Position numbers and translations under genes: made by a program. Below the pieces are notes generated by a model. The model saw only the letters and a program-made list of their open reading frames with translations, was not told the origin of the DNA and did not search any database. A stretch of DNA of 64,000 nt, taken from positions 80,715,447 to 80,779,446 of the forward strand of contig CM036158.1 in assembly GCA_020631735.1 (NCBI GenBank), read 5' to 3'. This DNA comes from Saccharum officinarum. Its lineage: Eukaryota; Streptophyta; Magnoliopsida; Poales; Poaceae. Below are positions 37,970 to 49,400 of the stretch, piece by piece; positions within the stretch are counted from its first letter, which is position 1, and each line of letters begins with the position of its first letter.

Positions 37970-39152
37970 ATCTCCCCCTTTTTGGTAATTGATGACAACC
38001 ATCACAAAGATATAAAATGAAATCAATTTTCAATTTCGATAATATTAGCTCCCCCTACATATGTGCTTCCATGAGTTTGGTTCAATTATGCACATATGTA
38101 TGGATTTGAATTTTGGGAGAGTTACTACTATCAAATTGATGCTAAGGTATACAGAATGAACCTTTGAAGCGTGATACCAATCGGAGTTGTCTTTATATAC
38201 CATCCTTAGCATCGATGTAGCTAGACACCACTTGTAATACATCACTTGTAAAGATCACAAATACTAAAGTATCCCATGAGATCAACATTATAAGCAAAGG
38301 TGTCTAGATACCGCTTGTAAAGCTACTCTCAATGAATCATCATTCAAGTTCTATTTCTAGCATACACCAAACAATCATGAATATGAATTTAAGCTTTGCA
38401 ATGCAACAATTCATCATGTTAGTGCACATACAAATGCAACAAATAATTCATGAGCTTGCTCCCCCTACTTGTGTGCTCAATTTTAATTGATCCCTTTCTC
38501 CCCCTTTGTAACTTAACTTTTTATTTTTGTGACTTTTCTCTCCCTCTTATTATTTCTTATTCCCTTTTTGTAATATCTTTGTGACTTTTCTCTCCCTCTT
38601 TGTCAACAATCACCAAAAAGGTGCCAATTTTAGTGAGAGTCAAGTCAATCAATATGAGGGAGTCCAAATTATGGTTCAACCTAGATCACTTGCCTAGAAT
38701 ATGTAATTCGGTTTGATCCAAGGACAAGCTTTTTCACACCTCATAAAGTATAAGGGTTATCTTGACCATGTTGAATTACACATCATGAGCTCATTTACTA
38801 GATTCAACACTAGGTTTGCAAGCTCACAAACATGTCATATGGTACCACTAGATCAATCAAACATAGAAGCAATAGTGGTATCATATATACATCAAAATCA
38901 TTTGATTTTCATGAATGAGCCTATTTGTCATGCAAATATGTCTATATGTTCTAACCATGTCCTTAGCAAAGTATGAATGATATGTCAAACAACTTTACCT
39001 TGCTATGTTGGAGGAGAGGCATATCATATAAGAATGTGGGGGTGCACTCATTTCAAGTTGGAGAAGTCAAGTATGTTCAATTCATTCTTCAACTTGTAAA
39101 ATCTCTTTTCATCAAGTGGCTTTGTGAATTCAATGCTAATATCACCCTTTTG
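37970..39152 (-). other. Non-coding 3' region of element B with repeated polypurine tracts
   Basis: No envelope-like frame is visible. The minus strand has purine runs (AAAAAGGGGGAGA at 37970-37983, GTAGGGGGAGC near 38050 and again near 38460, AAAGGGGGAGAAA near 38495, and weaker ones near 38540 and 38590). The first abuts the 3' LTR and is the expected plus-strand primer. Confidence 0.65.
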
Positions 39153-42100
39153 TTAATGGTCTCTTATGAAGTGGTGCCTTATGTCAATGTGCTTGGTTCT
39201 TGAATGTTGAACCGGATTTTGTGTCATCTTGATAGCACTTTTATTGTCACAAAACAATGACACATTCTTGAACTTGATTCCAAAATCATTCAAGGTGGCC
39301 TTCATCCAAAGCAATTGTGCACAACAACTACCGGCACTAATGTATTCGGCCTCGGCGGTAGATAGTGCAACACTATTTTGTTTCTTTGATGACCATGAAA
39401 CAAGAGACCTTCCAAGCAATTGACAAGTGCCACTTGTGCTCATTCTATCAATCTTGCAACCACCATAGTCGGAATCCGAATATCCAATCAACTCAAAGTT
39501 AGATCCCTTAGGATACCATAATCCAACATCATGAGTGCCCTTAAGATATCTCAATATCCTCTTGGTTGCTTTCAAGTGACTTTCTCTAGGTAAAGCTTGA
39601 TATCTTGCACACTTGCACACACTAAACATCACATCCGGCCTAGAAGCGGTGACATAAAGCAAACTTCCAATCATAGACCGGTATTGTTTTTGATCTACCA
39701 TGTTGCCACTAGCATCAACACCCAATTGATCATTTGTGCCTATTGGTGTACTCATTTGCTTAGCATCTTATAGTCCAAACTTCTTGATCATGTCCTTGAT
39801 GTACTTGCCTTGACTTACAAAAGTGTCATTCTTCATTTGCTTGATTTGAAGTCCAAGGAAGTAACTAAGCTCTCCAATCATAGACATCTCAAACTCATTA
39901 GCCATCATATTTTCAAACTCTTCATAAAAATCTTGGTTAGTTGATCCAAAGATAATGTCATCCACATAGATTTGCAACACAAACAAGTCATTTCCAAGCT
40001 TCTTGGTGAAGAGAGTGGTGTCAACCTTTCCCATCTTGAATCCTTTAGAGAGGAGAAAGTCCCTCAACCTCTCATACCATGCTCTAGGTGCTTGCTTCAA
40101 ACCATACAATGCCTTCTTTAGCTTGTAAACATGGTCGGGCTTCTTATCATCTTCAAAACCGGGAGGTTGCTCAACATAAACTTCTTCATTGATGTAGCCA
40201 TTGAGAAATATACTCTTGACATCCATTTGATAGAGTTTGATGTTGTGTGCACAAGCATATGCTAATAAGATTCTAATTGCTTCCAATCTTGCAACCGGTG
40301 CATATGTCTCTCCAAAGTCAAGACCCTCAACTTGAGTGTATCCTTGTGCTACTAATCTTGCTTTGTTCCTCACAACCATGCCATCTTGATCTTGCTTGTT
40401 TCTAAAGACCCACTTAGTGCCAATCACATTGTAGTTCTTTGGTCTCTCAACAAGTTTCCAAACTTAATTTCTAGCAAAGTTGTTTAGTTCTTAATGCATG
40501 GCATTTACCCAATCGGAATCCTTCAAAGCTTCTTCTAATTTCTTAGGTTCTTCAAGTGACACAAATGAGTAATGTTCACAAAAGGATGCTAGCCTTGATC
40601 TAGTTTGAACACCACTTTAAATTCCACCAATGATTTGGTCCAATGGATGATCTCTTGTAATAATAGTAGGTTGGAGTATTGGGAGTTGATTGCTTCCACT
40701 TGCTTGACCTTGATCTTGAGCTTCATCAAGAGTACCACTAGAGCTTGCTTGATTTGTATCAATTTGCACACTTTGGTTGATCACATGAATATCATCATCG
40801 TCAACTTGCCTTGGCCTTATATCACCAATGTCCATGTTCTTCATTGCATTTGACAATTGATCTCCTCTCACATCATCAAGGTTTTGAGCTTCATTTTGAG
40901 ATCCTTGGGTTTCATCAAACTCAACATCATGAACTTCTTCCAAGGTGCCATTTGTGAGATTCCAACCTCTATATGCCTTGCTTGTGGTAGAATAACCAAG
41001 TAAGAACCCTTCATCACATTTCTTTTCAAACTTGCTCAATCTAGTGCCTTTCTTGAGAATATAGCATTTGCAACCAAACACTCTAAAGTATGCAATATTG
41101 GGCTTTCTTCCATTCAATAGCTCATATGGTGTCTTCCCAAGCTTTCCATGGCAATAGAGACGGTTGCTACAATAGCAAGCCATGTTGATAGCTTCACTCC
41201 AAAATGAATGACTCACATTGTATTCACTAAGCATTGATCTAGCCATATCAATCAAGGTTCTATTTTTCCTTTCAACTACACCATTGGATTGAGGAGTGTA
41301 TGTCGGTGAGAATTGATGTCCAATACCAAGATTATCACACAAATCTTCAATTCTTGTGTTCTTGAATTTACTACCATTGTCACTTCTAATCTTCTTGATG
41401 GTAGTCTCAAACTCATTTTGCACCCTCTTGACAAAAGATTTGAATAGATCATAAACATCACTCTTGTCATAGAGAAAGAACATCCAAGTGTATCTAGTGT
41501 AGTCATCCACAATCATAAAACCATACTTGTTGCCACCAATGCTAGTGTATGTTGTTGGCCCAAATAAGTCCATGTGCAATAGCTCAAATGCATTTGATGT
41601 GCTCATTTCACTCTTACTAGGATGTGTGTTTCCAACTTGTTTGCCAGCTTGACAAGCACTACATAGTTTATCCTTTTCAAAAGTGACATCTTTCAAGCCT
41701 CTAACTAAGTCATGCCTCAAAAGTTTGTTCAATTGTTTCATTCCAACATGACCAAGCCTTCTATGCCACAACCATCCCATACTAGATTTGCTAAGCAAGC
41801 ATGATGTCAATTGTGTCTCACTATCATTGAAGTCAACCAAGTATAAGCTACCATGTCTAAATCCTTTGAATATCAAATTTGATCCATCAACACTTATGAC
41901 TTCAACATCATCACTACCAAATATGCACTTAAAGCCAAGATCACAAAGTTGTGCCACCGATAAAAGATTGAAATCCAAGCTCTCAACTAGCAACACATTA
42001 GATATGCTCATGTCATTTGAGATAGCAATTTTACCAAGCCCCTTGACCTTGTCTTTCTTGTTGTTGCCAAAAGTGATAGCATCAAAACCACCATTTTGAC

Positions 42101-42470
42101 TTGTATCAATTGAATTGAACATACAAGAGTCTCCGGTCATATGTTGAGTGCACCAACTATCAAGCACCCAATGCCTTCCTCCGGCTTTGTAATTGACCTA
42201 CAAGACAAGATCAATTCTTTTTAGGTACCCAAACTTGTTTGGGTCCTCCAAGGTTAGAGACCAAGCTCTTTGGTACCCAAATGACTTTCTTCTTTGAGCC
42301 CATCCATGGTGTACCAATGAACTTAGCATGAACACCATTTGTACCCTTGGTAAGCATATAGAAAGAATCAAACTTAATTGAGGATACATTAGCATTTGAT
42401 TTCTTGTTCATGCGTTGTTGCTCTATGTGACCAACTTGCTTGCAACTTTTGCAATAGCTACCATTGTTCT
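39153..42470 (-). pseudogene. Pol of element B: protease, integrase, RT, RNase H (stops)
   Basis: On the minus strand a protease-like motif reads LDSWCTQHMTGD near 42160, with Trp in place of the Gly of the DSG active site. The integrase follows with HRRLGHVG, then MDLFGP, IRSDNGSKF and NGVVERKNR supplying D, D and E. RT shows [33 protein letters not shown] and an intact YVDD. RNase H shows the YSDSDYGG and STAEAEY motifs and ends near 39153. Stops lie at 42198, 40617, 40491, 40464 and 39768 in the same frame, with a frame change near 42230. Most catalytic residues survive. Confidence 0.92.
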
Positions 42471-44288
42471 TCACAAAACGAGTCTTGTGAGGAGCAAAAG
42501 TGGCCTTGCCTTTCTTGGGTTATAGCCCAATCCCTTTTTGTAGAGAGAAGCTCTTTGGCTACCCAAGCACATAAGCAAGCGGTCCTCACCACCATAAGCC
42601 TTAGCTAAGGTATGATTGAGCTCTTTTACCTCCTTCTTGAGATTTTTATTCTCAACTATTAGTGTGGAGTCACAAGTGAAACCGTCACTACTAGATGAGG
42701 ATGATGTAGATGAGCTACATGAAGGGTTAGTGGGACCAACAATAATAGGCTTATAAAAAGTTTCATCAATTATATCACATGATATGCCTATGTTGCAAGT
42801 TTTAGCTTTCTTAACATTAGTTGGCATGTTTTCACATTTTTCAACTAGAGAGGAATGAGCTTCTTCAAGCTTTGTGTGAGACTTTTGAAGCTTCTTATGG
42901 TCTACCCTTAGACTTTCATAAGATGCTCTAAGCTCATTAAGTTCTTGCATAAGGTTTTTCTTTTCCTTAAGCAAGCCCTTGTATTTCTTCCTAGATTCTT
43001 TATAATGTTGAGTGCATTCTTCTAACATAGTGATTAGTTCATCTTTAGTGAATTCTTCTTCATCACTATCACTATCACTAGCATTATCATGATCACTCTT
43101 ATCGTCGGATGATACCTTAGCGGCCTTAACCATAAAGCACGATGGAGTGTCGAAGAGGGAGACCTTCTCTTGGATGGCAATGCTAGCATGTCCCTTCTTC
43201 TTGCTCTTGTTATCATCCTCATCATCACTTGAGGAATCATCACTATCCCATGTAGCAACATGAGAATCATTCTTCTTCTTATGAGAGCTCTCCTTCTTTT
43301 CTTGCTTCTTCTTTTGCTTTTTTCTCTCCTTCTTGATAGCATCTTCATCATCACTATCATAAGGACACTTTGCAATGAGATGGTCCTTGCTATGACATCT
43401 AAAACATCTCATGGTATGCTTATTTTTCTTGGATGAGTTCTTCCTCCTTCTTGCACGAAAGCATTTCTTTTTCATGAATTTATTAAATTGCTTGATAAAG
43501 AGAGCCATCTTCTCATCAATGTCATCACTATCACAAGAGCTTGAGTCTTCATCACTTGATGATTCAATCTTGGATTTGCCCTTGGATATGGTGGCTTTGA
43601 ATGCCACACTCTTCTTCTTTTCATCATCTTTCTTCTCATTTTTCTTCTTCTTCTTCTTGACCAACTCATCCTTCTCATCATCTTCTCTATATGAATCATC
43701 GGTCATCACTTCTTGAAATATTTGTTGAGGAGTTGAATCCTTCAATGTAGTCCTCACTAGCACGGTGATCAATGTATCAAATCTCTTGGGCAAGCTTCTC
43801 AAGAACTTCATAGAGAATTGATTGTCCTTGACCTCCTCACCAAGTGCCTTGAGCTCATTGACAATGACTTGCAACCTATGAAACATCTCCGGTACACTCT
43901 CATCATCTTGCATCTTGAAGCTTGAAAATTTTTCTTGCAAGATATATACTTTAGCGGTCTTTGTGCCTTCGGTGCCCTCAAATGTTTCTTCTAGCTTGGC
44001 CCAAGCATCATGAGCAATTTCTATGTTCTTTACTTACTCAAATGTCTTGTCATCTAATGCCTCATGAAGAGCACTAATGGCAATGTCATTGCATTAGAGC
44101 TTCTTCTCTTCCACCGGTGTAGGTGCTTCCAGATTAGCAACCTCAAATTTTATTTCGGTGACCTTCCACACTTCTCTATTGATTGACTTTAGGTGTGCGG
44201 TCATCTTAACCTTCCAATATGCATAATTTGTGCCATTAAAGTGAGGTGCCTTCTTGGTGTTGTTGATGTGCAAGCTTAATTAAGCCAT
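42471..44288 (-). pseudogene. Gag of element B with Lys/acidic coiled-coil region
   Basis: The frame starts at the ATG at 44288 and meets TAA at 44280-44282, near 44095 and near 44035, then is open from 43940 down to about 42520. Visible parts are a copia Gag core (FNGTNYAYWKVKM, EKFSSFKMQDDESV), a CCHC knuckle (CFRCHSKDHLIAKC, near 43395), long Lys-rich and Asp/Ser-rich runs and a predicted coiled coil (LRASYESLRVDHKKLQKS). A second knuckle-like motif (CKSCKQVGH) near 42445 is reached only after a 1-bp deletion near 42519. Confidence 0.9.
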
Positions 44289-44331
44289 TTCTTTTTCACC
44301 GTAGGTTGTTAAGCCTCAAATAAACGGTGCC

Positions 44332-44348
44332 TCGGCTTTGATAACACT
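44332..44348 (-). promoter_or_regulatory. Primer binding site of element B
   Basis: The minus strand beside the 5' LTR reads GTGTTATCAAAGCC, a diverged Met-tRNA-type primer site. Confidence 0.65.
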
Positions 44349-45146
44349 TGTAAGGTCCAAAAGGCTAGAGGGGGGGTTAATAGCCTATTTAAAACTTCTA
44401 CAAGAATTACTTAACCACATGTTAGTACGAAAGGTGGTGAAGCAAATGCACTAGCTCTAACTAATTAAGCAAGCCACCTACACAAGTCTATAACAAAGCT
44501 ATTCACTAAACACAACAACAACTACAAGCTAGAAATAATAAGTAATACGAGAGAAGAGCTTTGAGTGATTATACCGCCGTGTAGAGATGAGAAGTACCAA
44601 TCAATCAATCATACAAGAGAAATTCTCGGGAAGAGAATGACATAAGAATTTATCCCGAGGTTCACTTGCTTCCCGGCAAGCTACTCCCCGTTGTGGCGAT
44701 ACACTCACTTGTCGGTTCGCGAGCTAATCGACTATCAAGAGTCGAGCCCTCGGCGGGCGCCGCACAACCGCACACAAGATGGGGATCCTCCAAGCCACGA
44801 GCTCCACTAGAGTATCCAATTTGCGAACTCCCGCGGGGAAGGATCAAGAACCCCTTACAACACTTGGTGAAGGCTCCAACAATCTCCAATTGTGAGCTCA
44901 ATCACCTCCGCTGCTCCAAACCGTCTACCGTGTCGGGAAACACAGAAGAGTAACAAGAAATCCGCAGCAACTCGAAGATCAAGTGCTTCTAGAATGCAAC
45001 TCTCAAGCAATGCACTTGAATCTCACTCAATCTCACTCAAGATGTGCAACTATGCAAAGAGATGAGTGGAGGGGTTGTTCTCTAGCTCAAAGTATGTCTC
45101 TAGGTCTCAAAATGTGCAAGAGTTACCCTCAAACCCTGGCCAACGT

Positions 45147-45155
45147 CTATTTATA
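45147..45155 (-). promoter_or_regulatory. TATA box of the 5' LTR of B
   Basis: TATAAATAG on the minus strand, about 50 bp downstream of the dyad array in element orientation. This would be the element's transcription promoter. Confidence 0.72.
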
Positions 45156-45206
45156 ACGTACCCCTTCGAATATAGCCGTTAGGAACTTTAACCAGCCGAA
45201 GTCGCG

Positions 45207-45735
45207 CTGACCGGACGCGCTGGTCAAACTGACCGGACGCGCCGGTCGCGCAACGGCTAACTGCGAGGCAACGACCAGATGCGCTGGTCGCGCAGACCAG
45301 ACGCGCTGCAGCGAATGACCGGATGCGCTTGTCAAACTGACCGGACGCGTCGGTCACGCAACACCGCGAGCCCTCAAAGCAATGACCGGACGTGCTCCAG
45401 GCAACGACCGGACGCGACAGTGCCAGCGTCCGGTTAGAGTCCAGTAAGCTCCCTCAACGACCGGACGCGTCCGATCGCACATGACCGGACGCGTCCCGCG
45501 TCCGATCATCCCTCTGCTGCTCTCTGTTCTTCTGGACTCATGACCGGACGCGCCGGTCCCGCGAATGACCGGACGCGCCGGTCGCGCTTTCTCTTTTTGC
45601 ACACAGGTGAACTGACCGGACGCGCTGTTCAGGCCAGACCAGCGTCCGGTCATCAACCCTAGGCGCGCTGACCGGATTGAACTAACCGGATGCGCTAGTC
45701 AAGCCGTGACCGCATCCGGTGCAGCGTCCGGTCAC
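45207..45735 (-). repeat. U3 array of GACCGG-ACGCG-CCGGTC boxes, copy 2
   Basis: Same array as at 36815-37344. Several differences between the copies are C/T or G/A at CpG sites. Confidence 0.85.
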
Positions 45736-46386
45736 CACAGTGACCTCCGTTCGCCTCCGTTTCTTTTCTGACTTCCGGCGCAATAGAAAATAAGTCTTTC
45801 ACTTCTCCAAAAAGCGCCGAATCCCGCCGAACAAGCTCGGCGGGAGGGAGAGAAGAACCCAAACCCTTCTCTACCGCTCAAACTCCACCGCCTTCGCAAA
45901 TGTGCTAACACCACCAAGTGTACACCACCATGTGCATGTGTGTTAGCATTTCACAATCATTTCTCAAGGTGTTATGTTAGCTCTTTACTAGATCCTAATG
46001 CATATGCTCAAGACATAGATCTAGTGGCACTTGATTCCTGAGCTAACCGTGATTGCCCCTCTTGATAGTCGGCTATTTATTCTAAACCCGGTCAATCACT
46101 TCTCTACTCATCTTAGACCGGCAAAAGGAAAACCCTATGGTTATACCTTTGCCTTGCGCTCTTAGATCCTTCTCTTTTACTTGATCATCATGTCCTTTAT
46201 TTTATGTGCATCTCCACCATGATCATCATTCCATGTCCATGCACCATCTCTTTGTGATCTTGTGGCCACCACTCCTTGCCACGTACACCTTCATCTCATG
46301 TGTTGCTTGTGCCTAACTCAAAACACTTAACACATGGCATTAGCAACTTGATGTCATTAATTACCAAAATCAAATTTGGGCTTTCA

Positions 46387-46435
46387 CTGCCAAGGAGGCC
46401 TGGGAGCCATCGCTGCAGCACGCATCGGCAGCGAC
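46387..46435 (+). pseudogene. 49-bp remnant of element C gag between B and D
   Basis: It begins with B's target copy CTGCC and ends with D's target copy GCGAC. It continues the C gag reading (AKEAW) and then shows a 1-bp deletion. Confidence 0.88.
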
Positions 46436-49400
46436 TGTAACACCCCAGGTGTTGATCACCAATTAGGCAGTGGGTTTAAGCTCAAACACGACAAATTAAG
46501 TGGAGATGACAATGTCAAGGTCAACCTATGGAGATGAGCCTAACCTAAAGTGGATGTTGCATCATTGCTTTACATATAGGTCCCTTTTCAAAGATATATG
46601 TTTGGGTGGTGTTATGGTAATATCTTCATGTGTCTCACATCACATTCTATCTATATTGATCCCTGGAAAAGTTTCATGAAGTTTGGAATCAAAAAGTCAC
46701 ATAAAATGATAAGTTCCATTCCTATTGGAATTTGCCCCATTAAGTTAATGGAACTATAGAACATCAACCAAACCTTGCAAACTGTCCAAATGACTCTAGA
46801 TGAACTCTACAACACCTTAACTACACTTAGGGCACTTAATGGAACAATGTTCATGTTGGTCATTTTGCCTAAATGTGCTTCTAAGTAATGGTTGACCATG
46901 TATGGACCCGGGAACACTTTGGTTTGACCGTTTTAAAAGTGTGACCTAGAAGTTTTGCATGACTGTGCACCCTTTGACAAAGTTGTAGAGAAGTTTATAA
47001 GGAACAAACTTTGTTTAAGAGTCAAGTCATGAAAATGCGTGGAACATACTCAAAAAGGGCCCACAAGTCAGATTGAGGGCTGTTTCCAGCACTTAGAAAA
47101 TATTCTGAGTCCAGAATTAACAGCAGAAAGTTGCCATGTTCATGCAATTTTATCTTCCAATTTCATATGGTAGATCAATTAGGTTCCTTAATATGAGTTG
47201 TAGTACTTTTCATGATGGAAACAATGGATCAAGTGTCACTCAAAATGGAGCTTAGTTGGACCTTCTATAAGAGTTTCCAAAACAGCAAAAAGTTGTTTTA
47301 TCACTTTTTGACCTTGACATGTTGACATGCCGCGTTCTCGAGATTTTGTTAAACAACTTCACATGGTCCCAATATAAAAGTTGGAGTGTAGATGGTGTAG
47401 AAGAGCATGTAGAAGTATGGCATCAATTTGACTTAGTGTTGACCTCCAATTGTGGATGTTTGCTTGTCGCTGTCAAATCGCTGGCACTACCAAGTTGGGT
47501 ACTAGTTATCTGCTAATCCAGTAGCCTAATGGCCGAGCACCCTTAATCAAAGTTGTAGAGCTTTAGGAGGAGAGCAAACTTTATTTTAGGCCCAAGACCC
47601 AGATCAGCTCGGAAATGGCCCAAATAGGCGTCCCAACCGACCCATTTCGGCGCCTGCCATGTGTTCGGTGAAATGTCGTCGTGGCGACCATGCAGTGCAG
47701 CCGCGCGTCCACGCCCGTGCCACGCGCCCTGCCTTGCCGAGCGTGCTAGGGAGAGCCCGAGCTTCATTTACTCGCCCCTCTGCCTCCCTTGTTGTCCCCG
47801 GTGCTCGCGCTGCCCTTCTCCTCGGCCCGCCGCCGCCGGCGCTCGCCTGCCGAGGATGGCCACGGTCACAGCCGCCGTCGCACGTGGCCGCGAAGCCACG
47901 GGTCACCACCGACCGAGCTGCGACCACCGGTGCGTGCGCCAGGCCACCGCGGTGCTCGTGAACCCCTCAGGTTCGTCGCAGCTGTCTCCTCCGCGCCGGA
48001 GCACCGACGCCGGCGAGCATCTCCTGCTGGAGCCGCCCGTGCGCGTGGCTAGGCCGTTCAGGGCCATCTCCGACCAAGCTTGGCAGCCCTATGCGTGCGC
48101 ACCGGTTCCCTAGTGCTTCCCCACCGTTTCCCAGCTGCCCGGCAGGCCCTCAGCCGGCCGACATCGCCGTTGTCGGCGACCCTGCTCCGCCTCCTCTGTT
48201 TCAGTTCCCGTCGGGGACCTCGCGCGACAATTTGACTAAAAGGGAGGGCCTATCTGCACAGCCGTAGACTCATATGAATAGTGCCACGAGGACTGTTTTG
48301 TGATGATTTTGCAGGAACTTTGAAATTTCATAGTAAATCATAGAAAATTCGTAAAATAGCAAATTAGTACTTTTTGGAATCCTTGTGAAATTCTCTATGC
48401 AGTAGATCTATAATATGGCCTGTTTTAGTTTAATCTTTTTGCTGTAAAAATGGATTTTTCAGATTAGGTTTTTAATACTAGTTGTATTTGTTATTTTCAT
48501 AACTGCAAATTTAGGGCTCCAATTGAAGTGAAATTTTTGTGGCATGCTACTCATGTGATGATTGATGTGTGGTAAAAATTTCATGAATTTTGGGTGTTGT
48601 ATGAGTGAGTTATTAGTGTATCTTGCTCTCACATGATTTATTGCCATAGCTATTTGTCTTTTTCATAGAGGTTGATCTACTTGTCTAAATAGCTTGAAAT
48701 TTGGACAGTAGACTTTTGAGAGCATTTGTAGACCCCTGTAATTTTGGTAGAATTTATTGAGCATCTTTATGATGTGTTCATAATTCCACCTAATTATCTA
48801 AATAAATTAAGAAAATGCATTAAAAGAATTTATTTAGTAATTGACACTATGTTTTCTGATGTTCATTAGTCATGTATGAAATGTTGGTAAAGTTGGTTTT
48901 ATCTAATTATATGTTTGCAACATAAGTTAATAATTATTTCTTGCAAATGAGGTTTCTGGATAGATCTGGGAACTTAGCAAAGTTCTTCATGATAATGTAC
49001 TTTGTTGTGAAACTTATTTATATAAAAGTTGTAGATAATTTATGTATCTAGCTTCTGTTAAAATTTGGTGGCATTTAACAATGTGGTTTAGGAGTTATAG
49101 CTGTTTAAAGTTAGGGTGCAGAATTGCTTGCTCTCTGTTGGTCAGGAACAGATTCTGGAACTTTGTATTTTTGACTTGTTTAACTTATGAATCATGCTGT
49201 GATGGTATTAAATGAAATTTAGATAATTTCATAAGCTTTCCATAATGTCTTCTTGTAAGTCATTTGGAGTTGTAGATCTCTAGTTATGATTAAATTACTC
49301 AGCTGTTGGTCTGATGTCCAGAAGGTAGCAATTTCTAGTTCTAGTACTTTGATTAACTTTGTCATGCTTGGGTATTGAAATGTGACTCATATCTTTGATG

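Larger units (their letters stand above)
35957..46386 (-). mobile_element. Element B: SIRE/Maximus-like copia element, complete, defective, nested in C
   Basis: LTRs lie at 35957-37969 and 44349-46386, flanked by the duplication CTGCC (35952-35956 and 46387-46391). On the minus strand the order is LTR, primer site, large gag with a knuckle and a Lys/Asp/Glu-rich coiled-coil region, protease, integrase, RT, RNase H, a non-coding 3' region of about 1.2 kb with several polypurine tracts, LTR. The long Gag with an acidic, Lys-rich extension suits the SIRE/Maximus (Opie/Ji) group. No env-like frame is visible. Stops, frameshifts and a changed protease motif make it inactive. Confidence 0.95.
44349..46386 (-). 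repeat. 5' LTR of element B (2038 bp)
   Basis: This is the partner of 35957-37969. It retains a hairpin-forming segment at 45823-45844 that the other LTR lacks. Its TATA box lies at 45147-45155. Confidence 0.93.

Noticed and set aside
37970..39152. An envelope-like gene downstream of pol in element B, as known for some SIRE elements
   Set aside because: No minus-strand frame of useful length and no transmembrane pattern; the plus-strand frames are antisense.
47603..48113. 150-codon and other frames in the GC-rich block of the LTRs of D (also 57467-57977)
   Set aside because: The identity of the two copies only reflects LTR duplication. The frames overlap on both strands and show no recognisable domain or codon bias.
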